A stretch of DNA of 64,000 nucleotides from Scatophagus argus (Eukaryota; Chordata; Actinopteri; Scatophagidae), in the NCBI RefSeq assembly GCF_020382885.2, contig NC_058499.1, forward strand, positions 4,595,501-4,659,500, in the 5' to 3' direction. Shown piece after piece: positions 1-12,944 of the stretch. Made by a program: the position numbers and the translations under genes. Below the pieces are notes generated by a model, which had not been told where the DNA came from, made no database searches, and saw only the letters and a program-made list of their open reading frames with translations. Within the stretch, counting starts at the first letter, position 1, and the number at the start of each line of letters is the position of its first letter.

Positions 1-1237
1 AGGTTAACGGTGTGTTCTGTCACCTCTTACTATAGCTTCCAGGTCAGTCGGGGAGTGACGCTAAACTTTAAAACGCCTGTGAACATTTAGTCCTGAGTCA
101 CGTCAATGAAGACAACAGCTCGAACAAAATACCAAATAACCAAAAACCAATGAGACGGGGCAGAAATGCAGCGAGAAGTGTTGCAAAAAGCTGTTAACAA
201 AAGGAAAAACGTTGGGATGGATTTTCCCTGTAAGATGTGTAAAATAATTCATTCACATTCACAGAGGCCCTACATTGCTTGGCTTCCTGAGGTCCGTCCC
301 CTCAGAGTCTGGGTGTGTCAGGTTCATCGGAGACACGCTGGCGTCCCTGTCAGCAGATCAGAGTGGCCAGAGGGACGGAGGTTGGGCCCTCTGGGAACAA
401 CTTCTGGTGGAGGAATCAATGCTTACTGCTGCTCTTCCACACTGATGGTGGAGGGGAACAACCCTGAAGCATTACCTCCACACTCCACCCAGTATGGCTG
501 CCATCGGCAGCTGTGTGGCTGCTCCATCTTGGTCCTGTCCTGTCCTGTTTGTCTGTCCGTCAGCCTGCCTGTTTTCAACATGTTTGTCATCTCATCTGCG
601 CTTTTCTCTCTTATTCAGACTGTTAATTTGTCATTATTATTATCAGACTCTTCAGTCTTTGTAGCTTTGGCTCAGTCTCCTTGTACTCCGTCTTGAAAAA
701 GCTGCATAATAATGTCCTTTACCCTCTTTCAGTTCTTACACTGTATCTTCCCATTGCTGCTCTCTAACCCTTAGGATGTAGAAAAAGAAAAGAGAGAAAC
801 TGAATGAAAACATTTGGATTTTAACTGTGTGCTCCCGATTCTCATCTCATCTACTGTTAAGTGGCTGCATGTTTAAGAGCCAGGGGATGTAGGTCACATG
901 GCTGCACCGGTCAGAAATTAAAAGACAACAAATGATTTTTTTTTCTTTTGCATTGGAGAGAAGGAGTCCTCCTGTAAAGAAATACATAGAGCTGGTCGAG
1001 GAGAGCGAAGCAGAGATAGAAACTGAACAAAGAGACTGTGAACAGTTTCTGCACCTTGAGATTTTCTTCCGGAAAACAGGGACTCTGATCTCCGCAGGGG
1101 GTATGTGTGGAGCGACGGGAGGGGCGGAGGGGTTTGTCGCATTGGTCTGTAGTAAGGAGTCCAAACAGTGTCTCTTTCACATAAATATGATACAAACACA
1201 GCATGGCTATTTTCTGCTTATCTGTACATTTTCTCTT

Positions 1238-1269
<32 letters not shown>

Positions 1270-2859
1270 CGCCAGCAGGGAGAGCTGGTTAAAGCAGCAG
1301 AGCAAACACTGCAAAGACTGCTCACTGCTGCATTCACCGAGCCAGAGCCTCCCCTCTTTTCTCTCCATTGTTGTCGACGAGTCCCGAGACTCTCGGCTCA
1401 GTACCCGGTCTTTCTGCACTCCTCCTTTGTCTCGTTAAATCTACCGAGGGTCTTCAGAAACAGACATAATATACACACATTTATGTTTCACACAGCGACG
1501 AGGGGTGACTTGTGCCCGGTTGTTATATGTTATATTGTGACAAATTACGCAGCTATAATCAAGAAGCATCTGCTTGGACAAACATACACCCTTGCAAAGG
1601 CTTGACCGACGACGCTTTATGAAAGTCAGTGCCAATATAACAATATAAGCCAATGTTTTGTGAGGATTTTATGCATGTTGCCAGCAACTTTCATGCCTCC
1701 TAAAATACAAGCGCCGTATTGAGTGTTTCCTCTAACCCAACAGGTAAACTGGGACTCGATTAAAACCTATGACAGGTTAGGCAGATCTGCTGGTTCTAAG
1801 GTGGGGTGACTCAATTTCAGAGGAGGGTCTATGATGCGTTACTGCTTCAAATTAACACCTAAAAAAAAAAAACGAATTTCATCAAATGTATGAACTGAAA
1901 CAAAGTAACATTTCAATACAGGTTTTACTGATTGCTTACGTATTGTAAGTCAGAGACCCCTACAGTGAACCCAAAGTCTTTATGATTGATCATGTGGGAA
2001 CCCCGATTGTCTGCAAAAGATTTATGGCAATGCACATGATAATAGCTAAGACACTTCAATCTTTCAGTAAAGTGAAACTGACAGACTGATGTTGCCATCC
2101 AACGAGCTGCTAGTGTGATCAAGCTTGGCTATTCAAGCTGCTATTTTTGGACTGTTTTCAAATTAATTTGCTTGTGAGGTTAAATTAAAAGTGACACAAA
2201 GCATCTGCAAAGGCACCAAAAAAATAGAAGAAATTTGTCCAAGAGAAATTTGTGTCTTGAGCATATTTAATCCAGTTCCACCTCTTCATCTTCCTTCCTC
2301 ATCTACAACGACACTGAAAATGGGTCAAATGTCATGTATGTAGAGAAAAAAAAAAACATGTACTGGAAATATATAGGCCATCCCTGGTACAAATAGTATA
2401 CATTAATTAACTGCAACTAAACTAAAAACAACTTTCAGTTTGCCAGTGATTGATGGATGAGCCAATAAAGTTAATTTTAGACACAGACTACACCAATCTG
2501 CAGACAGGTTTTCACAAGGCACTGAGCCAGCATCATGATGATGCCAGTTTCCTGGATTGGCTTCATAAGGTTCTTTCAGTCCATCTAACAACACACTCCC
2601 CACTTTTTCTGAACTGCATCTCAGCATTTGGCTGATGTTCTTATCTGAACTGAGCAGGTAAGGGTTCAGTGTCTGCCCGGCCCGTCCGTCCCACAAAAAA
2701 GGTTCCTGTTGATGGAAGTCGTGGCATCAAATCCACGACTTCTCGAACAACTCGACTACCCTGCAGGGCCTGTGGAGAGCAGATAATGGCAACTGGAAGA
2801 TTTGCTTTGTGAGACAGGTATGTGGAGGGGGGGGTGTTGCAGTGAGCAATGTTGTTGTT

Positions 2860-2932
2860 ATGTAAAGCCCTTTGGGACAAACTGCTTGTACAAATGGACT
2901 ACACAAATAAAGTTGTCTTGTCTTGTCTTGTC
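2860..2932 (+). repeat. Retroelement 3' tail with (TCTTG)n
   Basis: GTAAAGCCCTTTGGGACAAA, then CTACACAAATAAAGTTG, then TCTTG repeated four times is a common 3' end of teleost non-LTR retroposons. Only the tail is present; the body to the left is not recognisable. A (GAA)n tract follows at about 2943-2966. Confidence 0.55.
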
Positions 2933-3669
2933 AATGGTAGTAGAAGAAGAAGAAGAAGAAGAGGAAGTAAAGCAGTGGCCTGAAGCTGAATTAGCTAGTA
3001 GCTGGACTTTGCAACAGGTCTCGATCAAAGTCCGGCTGGTATGAAAGAGAAACTGGTTCAAGCCGATTTCAAGCTCTGCTCTCCAACTGCACTTACATAA
3101 TCAAGCTGGTCACTAATTGGAAAGCCATCTAATGGCCCCATTCGAGCATTTAGCCAGTGACATAAGAGGGCTAATACTTTAATGAGACGACCTAATGAAA
3201 TATGTCAACGATCACAGTGGCCTGCACCTTGGGATCTGTGAAGTGGTCCCGGGAGAGTCACAAGGCCTTGGGGGTGCTTTAGTGTGGTGCCATTTACAGA
3301 TATTAAATAGGATGGAGGTGTGTGTGCGCATGCAGTGTGCAGCTGTGAGTTTATGTGTGTCCCTGAGTATGATTTCAATCAATCAGCTTCATCTAAACGA
3401 GGTGTCTGCCTTGGCATGTGAGCCACTTCCCCAGACGCTCAGCTCCCCTCCGCCGCGTTAAGCTGGTCAGCAACTAATCTGAGAGCGAGTGTGGTTCATT
3501 GTCTCCACCACAATCCCAAATCCTTGCAGCTTAACAAATAAGTACCTTTTTGAGTTACAGAGTTAGTGATTGGAAAACATGCAGTTGAGACGGCTGAGGT
3601 AAATTCAAGTGAAGTCTGACCTAAAACTAAGATCATTTGTCATAATATAACTGGCAACTATTGTTAAAG

Positions 3670-3872
3670 TCATTTATAAACATTCCCTCGTTCCAGCTCC
3701 TCCACTGTGGGGACTAAACAAGTGACTTCAGGTTGTCACCTTGGACTTTAGGGGACTGTGTTGGACATTCAATTTTGTGGCATTTTGTAGGTCAAATAAC
3801 TGACCAATTAATCAAAAGGAAAAATGATCCTAATCAGCACACTGATTGTTAGTTGCAGCCTAACTCTGTGGT
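3670..3872 (+). repeat. Copy 1 of the GTTAGTTGCAGCC-ending interspersed repeat
   Basis: Carries CGTTCCAGCTCC, TCACCTTGGACTTT, CATTTTGTAGGTCAAATAAC and TGATTGTTAGTTGCAGCC in the order found in the other copies in this window. Noncoding, diverged. Confidence 0.55.
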
Positions 3873-5598
3873 TGGTACTTTAAATAGACTGAGGTCGGCT
3901 TACAGTGGATTTTTAATAACAACGGTTTGGAGCAGCAAAAAACCAATAGTCAGTTCATCTGTCAAACATCTGCACTGCTGAAGGGCAAAAAGACAAACAG
4001 CTGGAGGACAGCGGTTTTCCAGCTGACCCTGACCCTGGTACATGTTGATGAAACATAACAGCTCATTCATTTGTTTTTCCTTCTCCAATGAGCTTTACGT
4101 CTTGTGGTTTGAAATCTGCTCTCACCTTCGCTCTGCTGCTGCTGCTGCTCGATTGACTGGAACACCAGTCAATGTTTAAAGCTTTAGAGCCTACAGCTCT
4201 GCCGGCATTAGCACTCCCTCCATTGCTTTCGGAGGCATAACTGTTTCGAAATTGCATTATGATTTTTGTTGAATCAAAGAGAGGATTTATTAATGTCGAT
4301 GTGTCTGCTTTGTCATGTATGTGAGCCTAAGACTGGAAGCTTCAAAGGAAAACAGGTAGAAAACGGTGGATATTTTTTGCTGCATTTTGTACCTTTACAG
4401 TCCACAGCACTTTGTCTGGTTCACGCAGAAACCCTGTATTTATGTACAGTCGATGTGGGATGTGAGGAGTGAATCGTAGGAGGCAAATGTCAAAAAGTGA
4501 CTCAGCACTCTCACTGCGAATAACCGTTGGTTCACAGGAAGGCCACACGGCCAGGCTAACTGCATGTTAATGCTGAGTTGCTTTGCTCAGCGGTACTTCA
4601 GCAGTGCCTCTTTGTGAAGTGTCACTGCAACAGGGACTTTAACCTTGCAGATTTAAGCTTGCTTCTTCAACATTTATTCGGTGTACTGGCTGCTTGGCAG
4701 CGGAGAAATATCAGGGAGGCTGCAGCCTGGCAAAGAAAATGGAGCTAAAGACTCCCAGCATCCCACAGGGCCAAGCATTCTGCTATGGGAAGCATCAAAG
4801 ACGTCTCCAGATGTTCAGATTAACTGTGACATCTATTACTTCAGTACAAATAGTAGTTAAGTAGTAGTTTGTCAGCTGGACCAAGTTAGCCCCGTTCAGC
4901 TGAAGCGTCACGTTAAAGTACTCAGGCTCCAGAAGCTGCTTTCAAGTCATCAGAGAGTCTAACCTTACAGCACAAAACAAATTTCACTAAAATGATTATT
5001 TCTTTCAAACAAAACCATGGACTCACATGCAGCATCCCTCACCAACAAAAATCAAAGCAGCACATCAGAGGAAATCTGTTATGACACATGATTATGGAAT
5101 GTGATGGATCAATTTTACCCCAAAATTAAAGTTGGGATTAGCATTCTGCAAAGTAATTACGAAGAGACGGCCGTGCACGCAGACATTCAGAGTCCATATC
5201 ACGGAGCAAAAATAATCGTGCACGCAGACAGACACCCAATGAGATCAGTTACATACGCACACACAGTGGCTGGGTCGGACCACCTTTGCTGAGTCACTGG
5301 AAGCATCCAGTCCAAAGAAGCGTATACAGGAAACCAGAGGAGCCTATTACATGATGATAACTTGATAACACGGGACGAATACTGACTAATACTGAAAAAT
5401 AACAGCTTTTTTTGGCATCAGTCGTCATCTCACAGACAGCCCACCACACACACACATATACACACATTAACACACTCACAGACAAAGATGGTCTCTGCGA
5501 TGGCAACTTCCCCGGTATGAATGAATCATCACAAAACACAATTTGGAATATAAATGATGGCTGGTTGTTTCGCAACCAAAACTCATAGACCCTCACCC

Positions 5599-5627
5599 AG
5601 ACACACACACACACACACACACACACA
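5599..5627 (+). repeat. (AC)n microsatellite
   Basis: About 14 AC units after CACCCAGACAC. Confidence 0.9.
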
Positions 5628-5902
5628 GTCTACATCCCATTTTTGCGCACTCGAGTCTGAACCCGCACGGTCATTTGTCCTCCTCTGGACCAAAACACAG
5701 CCCAGAGTCTGACTTCATCCCATTACGTTACCAGCATGCCAACTAGAAACCATAGCAATGACACCATGAACACAGAACTGTTTTCTTTTCTTTGTTTTTC
5801 CTCATGTCTGTAGGGGGCACTGAGTTCATCTGCATCAACTGTATGTAAGGTATCTCTAATATTTATCCATATGACTCACAGTGACTCGGCAGAAAGAGGC
5901 TC

Positions 5903-5976
5903 ATTTTAGGGGATCAAACCGGTGCCCTTGCAGTTGCAGGACAATCTCTCAATCCATTACATCATCCTCAAACCTC
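5903..5976 (-). repeat. Possible SINE tRNA-head fragment
   Basis: The plus strand reads GGGATCAAACCGGTGCCC then a run ending in a CTCTCAATCCATTACATCATCC block. This parallels the plus-strand image of the SINE head at 12878-12940 (GAATCGAACCGGTGACCC, then CTCCAACCTCTAGGCC). It is probably a truncated relic of the same or a related SINE. Confidence 0.35.
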
Positions 5977-6604
5977 TTATCTTTTGGCAAGTTTTCTAAA
6001 CAAGAATTTCATTGAAAAAACAGGTACAGGCTGCAGGGATTTTTGCAAAAGCTTGTACACATTTGTTATTGATCTGCTGGCTGATGTGCAGAATATTTTC
6101 AGAGAAAATAGGTTAAACGGGCACCTACTGTTCTATCGCCTGCATTAATCCCGTTACTTTGGATAAAGAAAGGACTTGCCCAAATCCCCTGACTGAACCT
6201 TACATGGCTCCTCTTATGTCAAGGTAGATCTAGGAGGATTGATTGTTTAACGAGTTTATGCTGTCTCATGCCCTAATTTCCTCCAGCTATTTTTTCCCTT
6301 TACGCGCCATCAAAAACGCTGCGCATAAAAGTAAATGTTTCGTTCCTGAATGTCGGATTTTCTGATATTTCGCAGCAAAAACCGACCGAAACGCAGTTCT
6401 TTAACGGAAAACGTCACGTCTGTGTAGAGAGGAGACAGAAAAATCAGAGGTGGGAGTAAAGACAAAAAAACAGGCAAAATACGCAGCAGTCGCTCCACAG
6501 CATCCCACTCAAGAAACCTGCCGACGCAATCAACTCCGCGCAAAAAAGGCAGAAAAACACGCAGCAACACACCAGTTGGGCATTTCACAAACAGTTTACG
6601 TACC

Positions 6605-6900
6605 GTGGTGGATGATGAGCCACTTTGCCGGAGAGTTGTGTGTCTGTAGCCAGAGAGGAGCGTCGGCGGTGCGTGTGAATGTGCGTCAGGCGGAGACAGG
6701 AGAACAGAGGAGGAGATTTGGCACATTTGGAGAATAACGCAGCCTGGTGGTGGAGCGCAGCGCGCCGGGATGCGGCAACATCCGTCTGCAGACAGCCGAC
6801 CAGCGGCGTGCGGTCCAACCAGGGAGGGGCGCACCAGGCTCACACACTGCACCAGCAGTAACTCATTCACTGCCGAGGCGGTGTGGGTGGGTGGGTGGGT
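6605..6900 (-). promoter_or_regulatory. CpG-rich block, possible minus-strand promoter and first exon
   Basis: Between about 6430 and 6900 the sequence turns CpG-rich compared with its AT-rich surroundings. On the minus strand it ends in CCACCACG/GTACGTAA, a good splice donor (intron starting at 6604). This is the look of a TATA-less first exon or 5' UTR. Because the map1a gene should continue leftwards, an internal promoter for a shorter map1a transcript is one reading; a separate gene beyond the left edge is another. The open minus frame across it (6310-6870) resembles no protein that I know. Confidence 0.35.
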
Positions 6901-6944
6901 GCGCTGCTTTTGTACTCAACGGGAGAGAAACAGCAGCTCTGTGC

Positions 6945-6972
<28 letters not shown>
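6945..6972 (+). repeat. (TG)n microsatellite, 14 units
   Basis: A TG run just upstream (in minus orientation) of the CpG-rich block at 6430-6900. Confidence 0.9.
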
Positions 6973-6975
<3 letters not shown>

Positions 6976-7544
6976 GAGAGAGTAGTGTTATGCACCATAT
7001 CTCACAGTGCTGACTAAAAACATCTGTCGTCAACCACTCGTCAGTTTTACGACACCACGAGCACCAGTTTGTAAATCAAACAGCAACTGCGCGTCAAATA
7101 CGATCACACACAAACAGGATAACAGACTATTAGCTGACTGTAATGTGAACTCATAGGGACATTATAGTGGAGTACACACAGGATGAGCCCACAACTTCAC
7201 TATGGAATGTGGAATCCACCAGACACGTTAAAACCATGATAAACGATTTTTTTGCATTTCCGTAAATGATACAAGCACCCATGGGTCTTAATCTAGTCTG
7301 AAATGAACACAAAAGTTAGAAAATATTGCCCTGATAGTGGCGCAAGAGGAAAGATGAGGGAATCAGCAAACTCATTAGGAGAAACAGCATGACGGGAGCA
7401 AAATCATCAAAACCGATTTCCAACCAAAGTCCATGTCTATCAAGCGAGGAGGGACAACAAGACAGAAAACATCTCTGCAAGGTAAGAAACACCCATCGGC
7501 AGACTGGAGGCCCAAAAGCACATCTCGGTCCACGTATTGTTCTG

Positions 7545-7850
7545 TAGTTTTGGTCTGGAGCTGTTTGGGTGGGCCTAGCAGCCTTAATTCCAATTAAGTA
7601 AACTGTTAATGTTACAGCATACAATGAAGGATTCTTTAAACTGTGTGGGGACAACCTTCTCCTGGACCGTGTCCCCGTGCACAAAGCTGCATCGTTGAAC
7701 CCTGACCTCAACCGCGTCCAACCCCTTCGAGATGGAACTGGAACGCCACCTGTGAGCCCAACCAGTGTGGCCCCTGGTGCTCGTGTGGCTGAATGGTTCC
7801 ACAGCATGTTGTGGAGGCATTTATAGCAGCATGTTGAGGCCTGTGGGTTC
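7545..7850 (+). pseudogene. Degraded Tc1-like transposase fragment
   Basis: The sequence follows the 3' half of a teleost Tc1-like transposase. It reads TTAATGTTACAGCATACAA, then CCCCGTGCACAAAGC (the APVHKA motif), then NPDLNRV in the place of SPDLNPIE. A frame change follows, after which FEMELERHL matches the LWDELERRL segment, with an in-frame stop just after. It ends near TTATAGCAGCA. The 5' half, terminal inverted repeats and catalytic core cannot be recognised. It is an old, dead fragment of a cut-and-paste element. Confidence 0.75.
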
Positions 7851-8371
7851 AACAATCGCATAAAGGTCTAATGTTTGTGCGCCTTTGCACTTACAGTATC
7901 ATCCCGGTTCAAGATGGAAATGTAAACACACAAACCACAGAGCTGCAGTCTGACCTAAACAGGCCTAATCATAAAGCTGACACTTGGCGTGTGCATATTG
8001 TCCGCCCACGGCGCTGATGCGTTTGTGTTTAGTTGTTGACTTTGCGTTACGTGACGGGAGCAGCCCACCTCCTCTCTCGCACTTCTGCTAATCGTCCATA
8101 CCTCTCTGTACGAAGCTCTATAATAAAAACAGATTAAAATGAATCGTAAAAGTAAATGATGACAATGTTTACGCTCCAGCAAAGAGGATCGTGGGGTTTG
8201 TGTGTGTTTGCTGTGTGTGACCACGCTTGTATGTTGTGTGTTAAGTGTGTCAGGTTGGTCATTTTGCACCGTGTACTTGTGGATGCGTGAGTGTGAGACA
8301 GCATCTCTCCAGATCAGAAGACTGTTTGGTGCCACGAGTACACTGCACCAACTGCCCTCCTGTTCCATCTG

Positions 8372-8422
<51 letters not shown>
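8372..8422 (+). repeat. (AC)n microsatellite, about 25 units
   Basis: An uninterrupted AC run flanked by CCATCTGA and CCCCTCATC. Confidence 0.95.
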
Positions 8423-8424
<2 letters not shown>

Positions 8425-11400
8425 CTCATCTGTCCTCTTTGTCACTGGAATAAAACCTGTCAGCTGACCAGACCTCCAGAGCCCATTCAGCGGACATCGA
8501 GACCGCTCCCCTCCGCTCACTGTGCCCGCCCTGCCAGCTAAGCCACCAATCAGAAGAGCCAACAGAACGCCTGACGCTTCTGAGACAGACAAGGCTGCAG
8601 CTCCTACCCGAGGAAAAGATGTTCCTCCCTGGTCTTGGCAACAAAGCATCTTAGTCATGTCTGTAGATGGATAGTTAAGCTGTGTAGCCCCGTTCTAAAT
8701 TATCACCCCTATTATCACCCCGAGTTATGAAAGTTCTGGTGAAGTTCGCATGAATGGCTGAGGTTTTGCGGGATGGACAATAAAAGCTGAGTCACAGTGA
8801 ACAGTTAAAACATGCTCATATCAAACTGCATGTGCATCACCACAAATTCAATACAATTTAACGTGTTCATGATAGCTTTATTTTCTCTCTTTCAGTGCTA
8901 CAGTCTGACAGACGCCTAACATTTACGGCTAATCCTAAAATTAAGAGTTCAGCAAATGAGGCAACAATAAATTGGTTGTTATTTGAAATGAAAATATAAT
9001 ATAAACAAACGTTTTTGTATATAAAACGATGCACAACATTTGCTTATTAAACTGGCAATAGAGAAGTGTTTTTCTTAAACGAATCATTATGAATTAAATG
9101 CTGATTGTACAATGCAACGGCTATAGAATAATGACACAGTCAGTGTTTTGATTGGTTCCCTATGAACCTCACTTTCACCAAGCAATTTTGCTTACCATCG
9201 GGCACAAAATTGCCTTGGAAAATGAAGGCTGACTGTCGATCCAGTCAGGCTGGCAGTCTCTCGCCATTCCCTTCTGTTTTCATGTCTCCATTACAGACTG
9301 ATGAACAAATGAGTGAACAAACTCACACTTTTGTCCTGTGTCGTTGGTAGTGGATACTTTGATTGTCTTTGGGCCGGAGAAACGCTGGGGAAGCTGCCTA
9401 TTTCCATTTTAAATTGAACGATAGATATTGGGCTGATATATATAGTGCATCTTTATTTTCCTCACTTAGACCCCCTCTTCTTCACTCTCACTCACTTTCT
9501 AGGCCTCAGACTGCAGCGATGGCAAGCCCTGGGATCAATATCAAAGCTTTGCATAATTCAACAGCTGCCTCAATAATGTATGACACAATGAACCACTTTG
9601 GAAGGATGCCTCTCTCTCTCTCAATCTCCGTGTCTCCCTTTGTCGTCAGTCAGGTGAAGACAACCCGCAAAGCTATTTGCATTAGCAATAAATGAGTAGT
9701 GTTCAAACAATGAAGTGAAATTAGTTTTTGAATGCTGGCTGTCTTGACATTTGTTTCCAGCATGTCTCAGTTCCACATTAGGGAGGCAGTTCTGCTCTTA
9801 AAGTTTGTTCTTTCCGTTGCTACAATAACACAACTAAACGAATGGCACAGAGCTGCAAAAAAACAGGCTAAGAACAATACTTAACACGGCGACAATTAGC
9901 ATTGTTTTACTGAGGACTATCTTCACAATGGAGGAATTAATTCAAATCCAACAATGAGGAAGATTCTCAGTATGTGACGCTGGGATAATACAAATACAGT
10001 GTGACAGGGATCAAAATGTAGCCTGCAGAGCACTGACACCAGCACTTCAGTCTCCACAAATCAAAGACAGCTGAGCACTGATTCGATGTTTAAGGAGCAC
10101 ATAAATGTCTCACTTTTAAAGTAAAGCAAATATTAGATGGTTTACCTGAAAACGTGCTCCAGATTATCTCAGATGAACTCTGGAAATGAGCACTTCTCGG
10201 TTATTTTTCTCTAGGAGAGAAATTAAATTTGAAGATACCACCGTAAAACCTTACAGCGTAACAGATACACGTCGTCTCTTTCAGCCACATGGGAAGGGTT
10301 AGACCGGCGGACCATCTCAGGGAGATTACAGGGGAGCAGTCCATGATGACGCTGCACTTTAAGCGCTGTTGGATTAGCATTAGTGTGCACACGGTTGTAG
10401 ATGCACTCAGGTCCATTCAGCAGCTAAAGAGGCGGTTTAAAAACTGTCCCCAGAGATCTCATCACCGAAGATTTAACTGCAAGGAAAAGATGACATGTCA
10501 TCATCTTGATTTCACCACCTTGCTGGTCACATATTTGCTGCCTCATTGTCTTTATGAAGCTACAAGAGAAAGACTTTAATGTGTCTATTTGTCATAATGA
10601 ACACAATTCATTTGAGGTTCTTGCAGTAACATTTGTGTAGCAGTCAGTCTGAGTCCTCTCTTTATTCAGAGCTGTGTGGATTTATTTTCTGCTGCTGGCT
10701 CCCTGCTGTAAATTCTCATCTCAAAACTCTTTAACAGGGTTCCACAGAGTCTCCTGGATAACTTACTAACACTATAAGTTAATGTTGAGATATTTTTCCA
10801 TTAGCCGGAGTTGTTACCGATATGGAAACGGAACGAGAGCTTTGTTATTGCATCCGAAGTTTGCACAGAATATGAGAGGTTTCATCAGGTTTAAGGTGTT
10901 ATCTTCAGCTTTAGCTTGTCGTCAGTGATGTTAAGCTCTGTGGTTGGTCACTTCCTTCAGAAACGCGCCCTGAAGTTGTCAACAAAACAAAATATCCATA
11001 ATATGCAGCTATGCTCTTTTTTCTGTCACCTACAGATAATTCAGTCACAAGAACTGCAGGTCAAACTAATCCCTGAAAATGCAGAAAATAAAGTGGATTT
11101 ATACTCCTGAAACTGCAGACACTGACACTTCTGTTCACAGCCTGCTGAAATGAAGTGTCTGCAGCATTAGACAAGTTAGCATTTAGCTTCACGCTCTGCA
11201 TTTTGCAGTCAAAGGGAGGCGAATGAAGTGCTCCGTCGAAGAACACAACTTGGCGACACAAGTATCAAAAACAAACATGAAATTTTTATGCTCCCCTAAC
11301 CGATGGAAACACTCCAGAACTTGAGGGAATTTAAACTGCTCACCCCGCTCGCTGCCTGCAGGCACAGAGTAGTGTTTTACTAGAAAGCACAGGACAAGAC

Positions 11401-12571
11401 GATGTGCACAGAGGCGGAAAGACACGAGTCGACTAAGTGCAAACGGTCTCTCCACACTGGTTCAGCTCAGGGCCAGCGAAATGGAAACCGACGGCTCCTC
11501 AGATGTCGTTATAACGATAGCTGACGGTGTGTGTGCACGTGTGTGTGTGCATATGTGTGTGTTCTCAGCAGATCTGTTTAGAAAGGTTAAAGGGTCCCAG
11601 AAGTTAGTCATTTTGACCTTGGCCTGAATGAACGCAACAGCAAATCCCACTGAGAGTGATGACTCCTCCTCCCCACTCTTTCACCCACACCCACACACAA
11701 ACACACACACACACACACACACAGTCAGTCAGTCTCGTTCCTGCTGCGACAAGGTGAAAGAACAGTACTGCTGTGTCACACTGTGGGTCAGGACACCGTT
11801 ACACAGCAAACTGAAATGGTGGTTACCTTCAGTGCTGTAACAGCCAAGGATACTCAGCTGAGACGATGATGAAGACCCCGTTTGGTTTTATTAGTATAAT
11901 CCAAAACAAAAAAGGCACTAAATTGCACCAGCACTTTTGCTATTTATTTATTTTTTTGTGGCATTTCTTTTTGACTGCTTTATGTTTACCTTTTATGCTG
12001 TGCTTGTGTACATGTGAAAACTCAAAGTTTAAACAAAGCAGCTAATTCATTGCCAGACATAACTTACACAAAAGTAGGTCAGAAAAGGAAACCAGAAAGG
12101 AAATTATCCCTTCTTTCCAACATATTTAATCAAATCTTTGGAGCAAGCAGCTAGAGAACACACACTAAATGTGACTGTGGAATAAAAATTTCACATCTAA
12201 ATTTAAAGCTGCTTGCAGAGAAATCTGAAGCCGTTATGAAGGACATTGAGGATTACAAAGTTAATTGTGCAAAGAAAGCTTTGAGATCATATTTGTCCCG
12301 AGCACTCTCAGATCACTATCAATACTTTAGATCCAGCCTGCCGAATACCAGGAAATGAAAATGCATTTAGTTAAGAAATAATGAAATAATGCTGACTTAT
12401 TTACATGCAAAATGCTTTTCTTCAAACAAGATTTTCCAGAAATGTTAGGTGGAACAAATGTGCAGAATGTGTGAGCTGAATACCGACTGTGAGTTTAATA
12501 ACGAGGACCCTTTTTTTGTCATGAAAGTTTGCTCGCCTGGATCCTCCACAGCACAAGATTACTTTGTTTAA

Positions 12572-12575
<4 letters not shown>

Positions 12576-12602
<27 letters not shown>

Positions 12603-12944
12603 AATCAACTTTATTGGCAGTATATATATTTTTACATACACACACTGAATTCGTCTTCTGCATTTGACCCATCCTTAGTTGAACACACACATGCAACACC
12701 CGGCAAATTACATGCAGTGAAACACACACAGGAGCAGTGGGCAGCATCAGGCGCCCGGGGAGCATATTGGGGGGTTAAGTGCCTTGCTCAAGGGCACATC
12801 AGCCGGCTAATAGAGGGGGGGAGTATTTTTCGCATTAATCACTCCACCACACCCAAATTTTTCCTGCCCGTCCAGTGGGGGAATCGAACCGGTGACCCTC
12901 CGATCACAAGCCGCTTCTCCAACCTCTAGGCCACGGCTGCCCCC
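12576..12944 (-). mobile_element. tRNA-derived SINE with GAA/CTT tail and target-site duplication
   Basis: On the minus strand the element starts GGGGCAGCCGTGGCCTAGAG, a tRNA-like head with an A-box-like block near 12918-12932 and a B box GGTTCGATTCC at 12890-12880. It continues through a body containing CTTGAGCAAGGCACTTAACC and GCCCACTGCTCCTGTGTG, and ends in a (CTT)n tail beside AATAAAGTTGATTC. AATAAG at 12570-12575 and again at 12945-12950 is a likely 6-bp target-site duplication. Pol III transcription and LINE-mediated retroposition are family knowledge. The copy looks complete and fairly young. Confidence 0.8.

Larger units (their letters stand above)
1..6600. other. Non-coding stretch, possibly distal map1a intron 2 or intergenic
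   Basis: No recognisable protein homology in any frame. The longest open frame (166-696, plus, 176 codons) matches nothing I know and has no consistent splice context. Contents seen: a CT/CA simple repeat at about 1231-1269, a retroelement tail at 2860, a GAA tract at 2943, a repeat copy at 3670, a short CTG run at 4136-4150, a 14-bp direct repeat CGTGCACGCAGACA at about 5171 and 5218, and a CA repeat at 5599. Confidence 0.5.

Noticed and set aside
166..696. 176-codon plus frame at the left end
   Set aside because: Low-complexity Cys/Ser/Leu-rich translation, no homology that I recognise, no splice or promoter context.
6310..6870. 186-codon minus frame across the CpG-rich block
   Set aside because: No recognisable domain; it runs through the predicted splice donor at 6604 and is better explained by CpG-rich composition.
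7316..7861. 181-codon minus frame
   Set aside because: It is the antisense of the plus-strand Tc1 transposase relic.
12878..12944. tRNA gene suggested by the A and B boxes
   Set aside because: There is no complete cloverleaf; the boxes belong to the SINE head, which continues into a SINE body and CTT tail.
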